This document shows, piece after piece, positions 52,135 through 60,244 of a DNA stretch of 64,000 bases. Source of the DNA: Alcaligenes faecalis. Its GTDB lineage: Bacteria; Pseudomonadota; Gammaproteobacteria; Burkholderiales; Burkholderiaceae_B. The position numbers were made by a program, and so were the translations under genes. The stretch covers positions 310,001 through 374,000 of the forward strand of contig NZ_CP168006.1 of NCBI RefSeq assembly GCF_041521385.1. Reading direction: 5' to 3'. Under the pieces are notes generated by a model that worked only from the letters and a program-made list of their open reading frames with translations, was not told the origin of the DNA and made no database searches. Within the stretch, counting starts at the first letter, position 1. Every line of letters begins with the position of its first letter.

Positions 52135-53447
52135 CACTCCTGCTCCTGCTGCGTCATGCCTTGCTTCCAGGCACGGTATTGGTTGCGTATGACCCATTCA
52201 TTATTCGCATCGTCAAAGCTGCCCTTGCCCTGCTCACCTTCCTGCGCATCGTATTGACGCAGCAGATTCACCCACGGATTGCCTTGGGCTTTCAGGCTGG
52301 CTTGCTGGCTCTCGAACAAGTGCACATCGTCATGGGCGACAACACTCATGGGGGAGTAAACCAGACGGCTATAAGTCAGGCCGCGATCCAGCATTTCACG
52401 CGGTGCCCCTTTGGGCTGAAACACCCACACTTCCAGCAAGGTTCGGTCTACCGCCAAAGGTCGCAATACACGAATAATCTGCGGCGAACCCTTGGCTGCC
52501 ATGCTGGGGTAAAACACCACATTTTGTGGATTGAAGCCCAGCACCCGAGCCGCTTTCTCCTCGCCCCAGGCTTCGTTCATCATGGCTTCGTAACCCGGAA
52601 TCCCGGAATAGTCGGTATGAATGCTGAACTTGGTGCCCAGAATGCTGTGCCCGTTCGGGTAAGTTTCCACGCCCATGCGTGAATAGAAGTCATAGCCCGA
52701 ACCGAAGGGCAGCAATTGCTCCAGCGCGGTGGGGTCTTCTTCCTTGAACACTTCACCCACTTTGGCTGCCGAGCTGGAGGCCGACTCATGCGTGGAGATG
52801 GGATGCACGGTGTCGTTGATGTTCTCCATGTACATCTTCCAGTTGCAGTTGATGACGGTACGAATCGAACCGCCAGCCACCTGCAACTCCCCTTCCGGAG
52901 AGCGATCCGCCATATTGTCCAGGGCCTGCAACACATCACCGAAATATTCTTGCAGGCTGAACCCTTCCCTGCTGAGGCGGGCAAACACAAAGCCGCGATA
53001 GCTTTCTACCGCCCCCGGTGTGGACAGGCCGCCTGCAGCCGGACATTGCGAAAACTCCGTGTTTTCATAGGCATTTTTCAGCGGCACCGCCAGCAGCGAG
53101 CCATCCAGCTTGTAGGTCCAGGCGTGGTACGGACAACGCAGCATCTTGCCCACATTACCGCTGGGTTCGCTGACCAGTCTGGCCCCCTTATGGGCGCAAC
53201 GGTTCATCACGACCCGCACCGAGCCATCGCTATGGCGCAGCATGATGACGGGGCTTTGTGCCAAGGTCACCGATACATAATCGCCCGTTTTGGGCACCTG
53301 ACTTTCATGGCCCACGTAGAGCCAGGCACGGCTGAACAGCCGTTCCATTTCCAGTTGAAAGACGTCCTCGTCCAGATAGGCATCCCGATGGACCTGATGG
53401 TCCTGGGTCAGGCCCGACAAGGCGGCCTCGTTATTGGCATAACTCAT
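52134..53447 (-). CDS. Aromatic ring-hydroxylating dioxygenase, alpha subunit
   Basis: Catalytic large subunit of a Rieske non-haem iron dioxygenase that adds both atoms of O2 to an aromatic ring. The 437 residues have the Rieske [2Fe-2S] ligands C84, H86, C105 and H108 (CAHKGAR, CPYHAWTY) and the mononuclear iron site with the D-x2-H-x4-H pattern D212, H215, H220. The overall size and layout resemble benzoate/anthranilate-type alpha subunits. Substrate is unknown. It is 32 bases downstream of the ABC ATPase and overlaps the beta gene by one base. Confidence 0.93.
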   Translation of the reverse strand: MSYANNEAALSGLTQDHQVHRDAYLDEDVFQLEMERLFSRAWLYVGHESQVPKTGDYVSVTLAQSPVIMLRHSDGSVRVVMNRCAHKGARLVSEPSGNVGKMLRCPYHAWTYKLDGSLLAVPLKNAYENTEFSQCPAAGGLSTPGAVESYRGFVFARLSREGFSLQEYFGDVLQALDNMADRSPEGELQVAGGSIRTVINCNWKMYMENINDTVHPISTHESASSSAAKVGEVFKEEDPTALEQLLPFGSGYDFYSRMGVETYPNGHSILGTKFSIHTDYSGIPGYEAMMNEAWGEEKAARVLGFNPQNVVFYPSMAAKGSPQIIRVLRPLAVDRTLLEVWVFQPKGAPREMLDRGLTYSRLVYSPMSVVAHDDVHLFESQQASLKAQGNPWVNLLRQYDAQEGEQGKGSFDDANNEWVIRNQYRAWKQGMTQQEQE

Positions 53448-53479
53448 AGTGCTTCCTGTAAATACGAGTAAAACGGGAT

Positions 53480-55366
53480 TCAGACCGCCATAGCGGGTAC
53501 TAAAGCAGGTGCAGCCTCACCCACGGTTTGGGACGGACAGTCCAAAGGCGCAGGCCAGATCTGGCTGGAATCATCCGGCGGCACACTGCCCAGCAAAAGA
53601 CGGGTATAGGGATGCTGCGGGTCGGCAAACACCTCGGCGGTATTTCCTTGCTCTACAACTTCACCGTTTTTCATCACCAGCACTCGTGTGCACAAATAAC
53701 GAATCACGGACAAGTCGTGCGAGATGAACACCACTGCGATGCCCAATTCCTTATTCAGTCGCAGCAAGAGATTCAAAATCAGCGCCTGCACCGACACATC
53801 CAGACCAGACACAATCTCGTCCGCCACCAACAGACGCGGCTGCACGCATAAGGCGCGGGCAATGTTCACGCGTTGCTTTTGCCCACCGGACAGTTCCGAG
53901 GGGAAACGCAAACCCGCATCCTGGGCAATGCCCACCTGCGCCATCAACTCGTCGGCTTTCTGACGACGCTGCTCGGGCGTCATCCCCGGCTGCAACTCCA
54001 GTACCTGCGTTACCAACTGCTGTACGCTGCGGCGTGGATTCAAGGCCGAATCCGGGTCCTGAAAGACCATCTGAATCGTCTGCGACAAGGACTCGCCCTG
54101 CCCTTTGGCAAACTGCTCGCGGGACTGACCTTGCACCAGCACTTGGCCACCGCTGGGCTGCAACAAACCCACCATCAAGCGGGCGACCGTGCTTTTGCCA
54201 CTACCGCTTTCCCCCACTACGCCGACCATCTCGCCAGGGCGCACGCTCAAGGACAGGGGCCGCAAGGCATACATCAGGTTACGACGGCCATTACGTGTCA
54301 CTCGGTAGCTGCGCTCCACGTTCTGAAACTCCACTAGCGGGGCGGACTCGTCAGAAGGCCCTTGCGGCAGGACATGCAGCTGGGCTTGCGCCGCCACATC
54401 ACGCGTCATACAGGGGCCGGCGCAACTGACCCAATGACCGGGCTTCACCGCTTCCAACTCTGGCGCACGCTGTTCACAAACCGCATTACGCGTAGGACAA
54501 CGACGGGCAAAACGACAGCCCGGCAAATCCCGCATGTCTTTCAGGCCAGGCATGATGTCGGCCAGCGACGGCAAGGCATACAAAGGGCCATTCAGTGCTG
54601 GCGTCGCATTCTTCAAGGCCCAGGAATAAGGATGTAGGGGTGTATCCAAGACATCCGCGGCAGGACCTTGTTCCACCACATCCCCGGCATACAGCACGGC
54701 CACCTCGTCACAGACGTGAGCAGCCATGCGCAGATCGTGGGTGATCAGAATCACGGCGGTTTGATGGCGCTGCTGCACATCGCGCAGAATCCGGATGATT
54801 TGCGCTTGGGTAATCACATCCAAGGCCGTTGTCGGCTCATCAGCCACAATCAATTCTGGGTCGCCGGAAAAAGCCATGGCAATCAAGATACGCTGGCACT
54901 GTCCGCCGGAAAGCTCATGGGCATAGCGTCCCAGCATGGACGGTGGATCAGGCAGACCCACTTCATGCAGACGTTCCAGGCAATATTGCTCGCGGGATGC
55001 ACGGGGAATACCCAGTCGAGCCAAGTGCTCGAACATCTGCTGGCGTATGGTCAGCACCGGATTCAACGAGGACAAGGGCTCCTGCGGCACAAAGGTCACT
55101 TTGCGACCCAGCAGACGACGCATTTGTGCACCCGTGACCACTGAACCCTGAAAACAGACCTGGCCCGAGGACAGACGCAGGTTGCTGGGCAACATGCCCG
55201 AGATCACCCGCCCTATCATGCTCTTGCCCGCGCCGGACTCCCCGACCAGACCCAAGGTGCGGCCTGCTTGCACCGCAAACGAGACCTTGCGCAGCAGCTC
55301 GACCGATTGCCCTTGTACCGGCACCGAGACACTGACTTGCTTGAATTCAATAACCGGCACGCTCAT
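53480..55366 (-). CDS. Fused double ATPase of an oligopeptide-type ABC importer
   Basis: 628 residues joining DppD-like and DppF-like ATPases. The first domain has Walker A GESGAGKS (42-49), signature ELSGGQCQR and Walker B LIVADEPTTALD, followed by the Cys-rich oligopeptide motif (GCRFARRCPTRNAVC). The second has GESGSGKST, ELSGGQKQR and LLVADEIVSGLD. Both sites look catalytically complete. The start shares one base with the DppC-like stop (TGATG). Such double ATPases serve peptide, opine and nickel importers; specificity cannot be read from them. Confidence 0.93.
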   Translation of the reverse strand: MSVPVIEFKQVSVSVPVQGQSVELLRKVSFAVQAGRTLGLVGESGAGKSMIGRVISGMLPSNLRLSSGQVCFQGSVVTGAQMRRLLGRKVTFVPQEPLSSLNPVLTIRQQMFEHLARLGIPRASREQYCLERLHEVGLPDPPSMLGRYAHELSGGQCQRILIAMAFSGDPELIVADEPTTALDVITQAQIIRILRDVQQRHQTAVILITHDLRMAAHVCDEVAVLYAGDVVEQGPAADVLDTPLHPYSWALKNATPALNGPLYALPSLADIMPGLKDMRDLPGCRFARRCPTRNAVCEQRAPELEAVKPGHWVSCAGPCMTRDVAAQAQLHVLPQGPSDESAPLVEFQNVERSYRVTRNGRRNLMYALRPLSLSVRPGEMVGVVGESGSGKSTVARLMVGLLQPSGGQVLVQGQSREQFAKGQGESLSQTIQMVFQDPDSALNPRRSVQQLVTQVLELQPGMTPEQRRQKADELMAQVGIAQDAGLRFPSELSGGQKQRVNIARALCVQPRLLVADEIVSGLDVSVQALILNLLLRLNKELGIAVVFISHDLSVIRYLCTRVLVMKNGEVVEQGNTAEVFADPQHPYTRLLLGSVPPDDSSQIWPAPLDCPSQTVGEAAPALVPAMAV

Positions 55367-56250
55367 CAGTGCGCTCCTCGTTGCTTGAGCCGAGGATCCA
55401 GCGTGGTGCGCAAACCATCACTCAGCAAATTGAAACCCAGCACTGCAAACACAATGCCAATCACTGGCGCCATCAGACCCCAGCCTGCCTGGTAAATCTG
55501 GTCACGACCATCAGCCAGCATCACGCCCCAGGCCACCACATCAGAAGGAACAGAAAGGCCCACGAAACTGAGGATGGCTTCAACCACAATAGCCACCCCC
55601 ATTTGCAGGCTGAACAAAGTGACGATTAGTGGCGCCACGCTGGGCAGCACTTCGCGCAGCATGATGCGCAGGTGGGAAAAACCCAGCAGATGCGCGGCAT
55701 ACACATAATCACGCTGACGCGCCACCAGCACTTCGGCCCGAACCACGCGATAAAAACGGGTCCAGTCCACCAGCACCACGGCCAGAATCACATTGAACAG
55801 ACCCGTGCCCAAACCCACCATCAACATCATGGAAAACACCACGGGCGGGAATGCCATCCACAACACCACCAGGGAGCTGACTCCCCGGTCGAACCAGCCA
55901 CCGATATAGCCCGCCAAAATCGCCAGCACCGTGCCCAGCACCATGGTGCCGGCGGCAGCGGTCACCGCCACCTGAAAGGCCACACGGCTGCCATAAATCA
56001 GGCGCGACAAAATACATCGCCCCAGGCCATCCGTTCCCAAGGGATACTGCGCCAGACCGCCGTCCTGCCACGCGGGTGGCAAGAGCGTGGCCAGCAAGTC
56101 CTGAGCATTAGGATCATTGGGCGCCAGCAAAGGGGCAAACAAGGCCACCAGAGCAAAGATCAAGACCAGAGTGCCGCCAACCAGCACTTTGGGATGGGCC
56201 AGCACAGGCCGCAGCCGCGCTTGCCAGAAAGAATGTGGATGCGCGCTCAT
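55366..56250 (-). CDS. ABC importer permease, DppC type
   Basis: Inner membrane permease of 294 residues with an N-terminal membrane helix (VLVGGTLVLIFALVALFAPLL), a periplasmic loop (PLGTDGLGRCILSRLIYGSR) and five further helices. The EAA loop is HLLGFSHLRIMLREVLPSV, for ATPase contact. The ATG at 56250 overlaps the DppB-like stop by four bases; a frame open to 56523 gives a non-membrane tail and is an artefact. Part of the SBP-B-C-DF operon. Confidence 0.92.
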   Translation of the reverse strand: MSAHPHSFWQARLRPVLAHPKVLVGGTLVLIFALVALFAPLLAPNDPNAQDLLATLLPPAWQDGGLAQYPLGTDGLGRCILSRLIYGSRVAFQVAVTAAAGTMVLGTVLAILAGYIGGWFDRGVSSLVVLWMAFPPVVFSMMLMVGLGTGLFNVILAVVLVDWTRFYRVVRAEVLVARQRDYVYAAHLLGFSHLRIMLREVLPSVAPLIVTLFSLQMGVAIVVEAILSFVGLSVPSDVVAWGVMLADGRDQIYQAGWGLMAPVIGIVFAVLGFNLLSDGLRTTLDPRLKQRGAH

Positions 56251-57260
56251 GCGGACCTCAGACGTGGATTCATAACGCTGTACAAGCCATCGACACAGAA
56301 GTTGACAGCCAGCACCATCAAACAGAACACCAGGGCCACGCCCTGAATCAGGGGAAGGTCGTGGTTCTTGATGGCTTGCACCATCAGATTGCCGATACCG
56401 GGGAAGGAGAAAATGACTTCGATCAGCAAGGTGCCGCCAAACAAAAAGCCAAATTGCACACCGATCAAGGTCAAGGTAGGCAGGGCCGCGTTTTTCAGCA
56501 TATGCACCAGCAACACGCGCCATTCCGGCACACCGCGCAGGCGGGCGACATTCACGTACTGGCTATTGGCCGTTTCAATCAGGCTGGAGCGCAGCACACG
56601 AATCACGATGGGACTGAAAGCCAGGGCCAAGGCCAGGGCGGGCAGAAGCAAATGCGAAAAGGCATCCCACCAGGCTTGCCACTGACCGCGTATCAAGAGG
56701 TCAAACAGCAGAAAGCCCGTGCCGCCATCCACAGCGGGTGTCCCTTCCATCCGCCCCATAAAGGGCAGGACCGGGAACAGCACACCGAACACCACGATCA
56801 AAATAATGCCCCACAGAAAGGACGGCACTGACAGAAGCAGCACCAGCACAAAGTCGGCCACAAATTCGATCTTTTTCTTGTCCAGCAAGTACAGAACAAG
56901 GCCGCCGGGAATGGAGATCAGCAAAGCCATCAGCAAGCTGATACAGGCCAGCTCCAGCGTGGGTGGCAAGGCTTGCGCCAGCAAACCTGTCACTGGCTGA
57001 TGAAAGAAGATGGAGTTGCCCAGATTGCCACGAAACACACCGCTCAACCAAACCTGGTACTGATGCAAGGCCGAGCCATCCATGCCCAGCTCAACACGCA
57101 GCGCCTGCGCATCGGCTTCGGTGGCCGAAGGAGGCAGCATCATGCCCAGAGAGTCAGCGGGAATGACGCGCAGCATGAAGAACACGATCATGGACAGCAG
57201 GAACGCCGTCACCAGCACGAAGACGAGCTTGCGCGCCATCAGGAAGCAAACGTTTTTCAT
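56247..57260 (-). CDS. ABC importer permease, DppB type
   Basis: Inner membrane permease of 337 residues with six predicted helices. The N-terminus (LVFVLVTAFLLSMIVFFMLRVIPAD) and the EAA loop (RLRGVPEWRVLLVHMLKNAALP) are typical of the DppB/OppB family. The ATG at 57260 (MKNVCFLMARKL) is used; Met8 (57239) is an alternative. Neither has a good ribosome-binding site. It is 82 bases downstream of the binding-protein gene, with a strong hairpin in between. Confidence 0.92.
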   Translation of the reverse strand: MKNVCFLMARKLVFVLVTAFLLSMIVFFMLRVIPADSLGMMLPPSATEADAQALRVELGMDGSALHQYQVWLSGVFRGNLGNSIFFHQPVTGLLAQALPPTLELACISLLMALLISIPGGLVLYLLDKKKIEFVADFVLVLLLSVPSFLWGIILIVVFGVLFPVLPFMGRMEGTPAVDGGTGFLLFDLLIRGQWQAWWDAFSHLLLPALALALAFSPIVIRVLRSSLIETANSQYVNVARLRGVPEWRVLLVHMLKNAALPTLTLIGVQFGFLFGGTLLIEVIFSFPGIGNLMVQAIKNHDLPLIQGVALVFCLMVLAVNFCVDGLYSVMNPRLRSA

Positions 57261-57305
57261 GAAGAGAACCGCAGGAGAAAATACGCCGGGAGGAACCCGG
57301 TAGAC

Positions 57306-57332
57306 CACCCCGCAGCACGATGCTGCGGGGTG
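57306..57332 (-). other. Strong hairpin between binding protein and permease genes
   Basis: CACCCCGCAGCA and TGCTGCGGGGTG form a perfect 12-base stem around a three-base loop, 10 bases after the binding-protein stop. No U-tract follows, so it is not a terminator. Such elements often shield the upstream message from exonucleases and so raise binding-protein levels above permease levels. Confidence 0.7.
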
Positions 57333-57342
57333 CATGAAAGGC

Positions 57343-58866
57343 TTACTGCCAGGAATATTCCTGCGGCAGGATGTAGCCCGTCTGATAGGTGTTGAGCTTC
57401 AGGCCCTTTTTGTAGGCAATGGTGGAGATGGACTGCAGCACCGGCAGACTCCAGGCCTGTTCCGCCGCTTCACGATTCAGCGCCTGATAACCAGCTACTC
57501 GCTTGTCCTCGTCCATCTGCCGGTTCAGCTCATCCAGGGTGCCCGCCAAACGCTCTTCTTTCCAGGTGGAAAAACGCAGGCGTGGGTCCAGAATGCGGCC
57601 CGTGAAAATCTCCGGATCGCCCGTTGCATTGGCCCAGCTGTACAGCATCACACCCGTCAATTTGGACGAATGACTCAGCTCCAGATACTTGGCCACGGTA
57701 ATTTCCTCAACCGTGGTTTGCACGCCAATCTGGCTCCACATTTGTGCCACCGCACGGGCGACGTCGTAGTCCGATGGGAAGGTGTTATTGGTGGAGTACA
57801 AAGTAATGGTCAGCGGTTTTTCCGTGCTGTAACCCGCTTTGGCCAATTCCTCCACCGCCGCTTTCTTGTCAAAAGGAATGTTCAGATCAGGCACATCACC
57901 GGGCGAGCCTTTGGTAGCCAGAACCGACAAGGGCTGGGCGACATTTTTGTAAAAGGCACGAGACAGACCGGCCTTGTCGATAGCCATATTCATGGCACGA
58001 CGCACGTGCACATCCTTGAAGCTGTCCACATAGCTGGGCATCTGCAGAATGTAGATCTCGCTATACGGGTAGACCTTGGCTTCCAGCTTGGGATTCTTTT
58101 CCAGACGGGCAATTTCGCGCACCGGGATCTGAACCGAGACATCAGCCCGACCGGACTCAACCGCAGCGACGCGTGCCGAGGAATCCGGCACAATTTCAAA
58201 CACGACCTGCTTCAGGTCTGGTGCACCTTGCCAGTAGTCCTCAAAGGCTTCCAGAGTGATGCGGGAACCACGCTGATAATCGCTCAGCTTGTATGGGCCT
58301 GCGCCAATTGGGCGCTTCAGGAATTCCTCTTCCCCTACCTTCTCGAAATAGGCTTTGGGCAGGATATAGGCCGACAAGAAGGCCAGGCCTTTTGGGGCCG
58401 TTGGCGTGGGCGAACTGAAATGAATAATGGCTTCCAGCGGGCCGGTCACTTCCACCGACTTCAGGGTGGGCAACATGCCGTTCAGAGCCAGTGTTTTCTT
58501 GTTGATTGCACGATCGAAGGTGAACCTCAAGTCCTCGGCCGTCATGTCGCTGCCGTCATGGAATTTCACTTTGTCGCGCAGCTTTACCTTCAAGGCCTGG
58601 CCTTGCTCGTCTGCCCATTCCCAGGACTCGATCAGGCGTGGTGCCACCTTCAAATCGTCACCCACAAACAGGGGTGAATCAAACACGGCCTTGTAGATCG
58701 ACTGGCCAGCCGGAAAGGTGACCGAGGTCGGATCCCAGGACGGAATATCAACTGGGAAAGCAATTTTCAATTCGCTCCCGGCTGCCTGGCTGGCCGTCCC
58801 CCAGCCCATCATCAAGGCAGCCCCCAAGGCCAGCCCCATTACGCTTTTTCGCAACGCTTTCACCAT
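57343..58866 (-). CDS. Extracellular solute-binding protein, family 5
   Basis: Periplasmic ligand-binding protein of an oligopeptide/dipeptide-type importer (507 residues). The signal peptide (1-29, ending TASQAA) is followed by the family 5 elements: LKIAFPVDIPSWDPTSV, VKFHDGSDMTAEDLRFTFDRAIN, YKLSDYQRGSRITLEAFEDYWQ, and MNMAIDKAGLSRAFY. The ATG at 58866 has AGGGG; a GTG seven codons upstream is less likely. First gene of the minus-strand transport/dioxygenase operon. Ligand unknown; oligopeptide-type binding proteins also bind opines, glutathione and other non-peptides. Confidence 0.93.
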   Translation of the reverse strand: MVKALRKSVMGLALGAALMMGWGTASQAAGSELKIAFPVDIPSWDPTSVTFPAGQSIYKAVFDSPLFVGDDLKVAPRLIESWEWADEQGQALKVKLRDKVKFHDGSDMTAEDLRFTFDRAINKKTLALNGMLPTLKSVEVTGPLEAIIHFSSPTPTAPKGLAFLSAYILPKAYFEKVGEEEFLKRPIGAGPYKLSDYQRGSRITLEAFEDYWQGAPDLKQVVFEIVPDSSARVAAVESGRADVSVQIPVREIARLEKNPKLEAKVYPYSEIYILQMPSYVDSFKDVHVRRAMNMAIDKAGLSRAFYKNVAQPLSVLATKGSPGDVPDLNIPFDKKAAVEELAKAGYSTEKPLTITLYSTNNTFPSDYDVARAVAQMWSQIGVQTTVEEITVAKYLELSHSSKLTGVMLYSWANATGDPEIFTGRILDPRLRFSTWKEERLAGTLDELNRQMDEDKRVAGYQALNREAAEQAWSLPVLQSISTIAYKKGLKLNTYQTGYILPQEYSWQ

Positions 58867-59028
58867 TTGTCCCCTTTTGTTATGCACTTCATTCCAGCGT
58901 CAGTCCGCCTTGCGAAAAAGTATATAGTTTATTCTTAAATTAAATGGATAATGGTTTTCCCTATAATTTATTTTCTTTAATATCAATCTATTATCAAAAA
59001 AAACAAAACAATATACTTTTCTTTAAAA
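58867..59028. promoter_or_regulatory. AT-rich divergent promoter region with a long-spaced inverted repeat
   Basis: This region between the transport/dioxygenase operon and the V4R gene is far more AT-rich than its surroundings. A 10-base repeat AAAAGTATAT (58916-58925) recurs in inverted form as ATATACTTTT (59011-59020). A -10-like TATAAT occurs at 58962-58967. The pair of sites is a candidate for binding by the adjacent GntR regulator with looping across both promoters. Confidence 0.5.
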
Positions 59029-59538
59029 ATGACTAAATTCAGAGACAGATTAAGCTGGGATACGGCACAGGGCCAGATTTTGGACGCCGATCGGCGCTAC
59101 ATGATGATGCGTGCCGACGTGTTGATGGGGCTGTTTCGCCGGCTGGATGAACCCGCCCGAACGCAGGCGCTGGATGCCCTGGGGCAGGCCGTAATGGAAC
59201 AAGGCGGCTTGTCAGCCAAGGCGTACTGGGAGGCCATCGAACACAAGCCACAGGCTTTACTGGACAGCATCGCCGACATCTCGGCACAACTGGGCTGGGG
59301 AAACTGGGACATTCAAGCAGAGGCCACGGGAGCTTTACAGGTTCGTGTGAAAAACAGCCCCTTTGCCTGGGGATTTGGCCCCCATGATCGGCCCCTGTGC
59401 CGGCCTATCGTTGGTATGCTTACAGCCGTCGGCCAACTGATCTATGATCAGCCCGTCCAGGTGCAGGAAACACACTGCTGCGCACAGGGACGCCATGCCG
59501 ACTGCCTGTTCACCGTCTTGCCCAAAACCAATGAATAA
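59029..59538 (+). CDS. Stand-alone XylR_N/V4R-domain ligand sensor
   Basis: 169 residues that match only the N-terminal sensor part of phenol/aromatic-sensing activators (DmpR, XylR, MopR). Residues about 10-85 fit XylR_N (LDADRRYMMMRADVLMGLFRRL). Residues about 90-165 fit V4R with a putative zinc site C124, E147, C151, C159. There is no AAA+ domain and no DNA-binding domain. The GntR gene begins inside its last codons (eight-base overlap). No Shine-Dalgarno is visible. It probably binds an aromatic ligand; how the signal is passed on is unknown. Confidence 0.82.
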   Translation: MTKFRDRLSWDTAQGQILDADRRYMMMRADVLMGLFRRLDEPARTQALDALGQAVMEQGGLSAKAYWEAIEHKPQALLDSIADISAQLGWGNWDIQAEATGALQVRVKNSPFAWGFGPHDRPLCRPIVGMLTAVGQLIYDQPVQVQETHCCAQGRHADCLFTVLPKTNE

Positions 59539-60211
59539 AAACCAGCCTGCCGCCCCCAAACTGAACATACGCCAGCAGGTCTACAAACACCTGCGCAGCC
59601 GCATGCGCAGTGGCGACATCAGCTATGACGACCGTCTGGTCGACCATGAAATTGCTGCTCAACTGCAAGTCTCGCGCATGCCTGTGCGCGAAGCCTTGCT
59701 GCAACTGACCAACGAAGGACTGCTGGAGGGCACCTCGCGCGGCTTCATGCTGCGGCGCTTCACCCCGGCCGATATTGCGCAGATTTTTGAAATACGCATG
59801 TTGCTGGAGCCTGAAGCGGCCGCTGCTGCCTGCTTGCAAGCCAATCTGGAAGGGTTGGCCTTGATGAACAAGGCGGCCAATGCCTCAGAAAAAGCCCATG
59901 CCGCCGCCGACCCCATGCAATACATGATTGCCAACGATGCGTTTCGGGAAAGCTGGATTTCGCTATGCCCCAACCCGCACTTGAGCACCATGATTTTTCG
60001 CCTGAGTGACCACGTAGAAGCGGTACGTCTGGCCACCTTACGCGATACGCGCTATCGGGAACTGTCCATGCAGGCAACCCGTGGCATCCTGCAATCCTTT
60101 CTGGATAAAGATCCGGAACAGGCGCGCGAGCATGTACGCACGAATCTGCGCCATGCCTCCATGAGCTATTACGCAACGCTGGATGAAATGCTGGAGCGTC
60201 AAGCCAGCTAA
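59531..60211 (+). CDS. GntR-family (FCD) regulator
   Basis: 226-residue transcription factor: winged helix-turn-helix at about 8-75 (VYKHLRSRMRSGDISYDDRLVDHEIA, SRMPVREALLQLTNEGLL) and an FCD ligand domain at about 85-215. Its ATG overlaps the V4R stop (ATGAATAA), so the two proteins are translationally coupled. It is divergent from the ABC-dioxygenase operon and is the only regulator nearby, so it is the likely controller. Ribosome-binding site is absent, in line with coupling. The FCD histidines are less evident than in the urate regulator at 32652. Confidence 0.88.
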   Translation: MNKNQPAAPKLNIRQQVYKHLRSRMRSGDISYDDRLVDHEIAAQLQVSRMPVREALLQLTNEGLLEGTSRGFMLRRFTPADIAQIFEIRMLLEPEAAAAACLQANLEGLALMNKAANASEKAHAAADPMQYMIANDAFRESWISLCPNPHLSTMIFRLSDHVEAVRLATLRDTRYRELSMQATRGILQSFLDKDPEQAREHVRTNLRHASMSYYATLDEMLERQAS

Positions 60212-60244
60212 GTGGCCTGTCACCGCCAGTGCCCACCAACTGAT

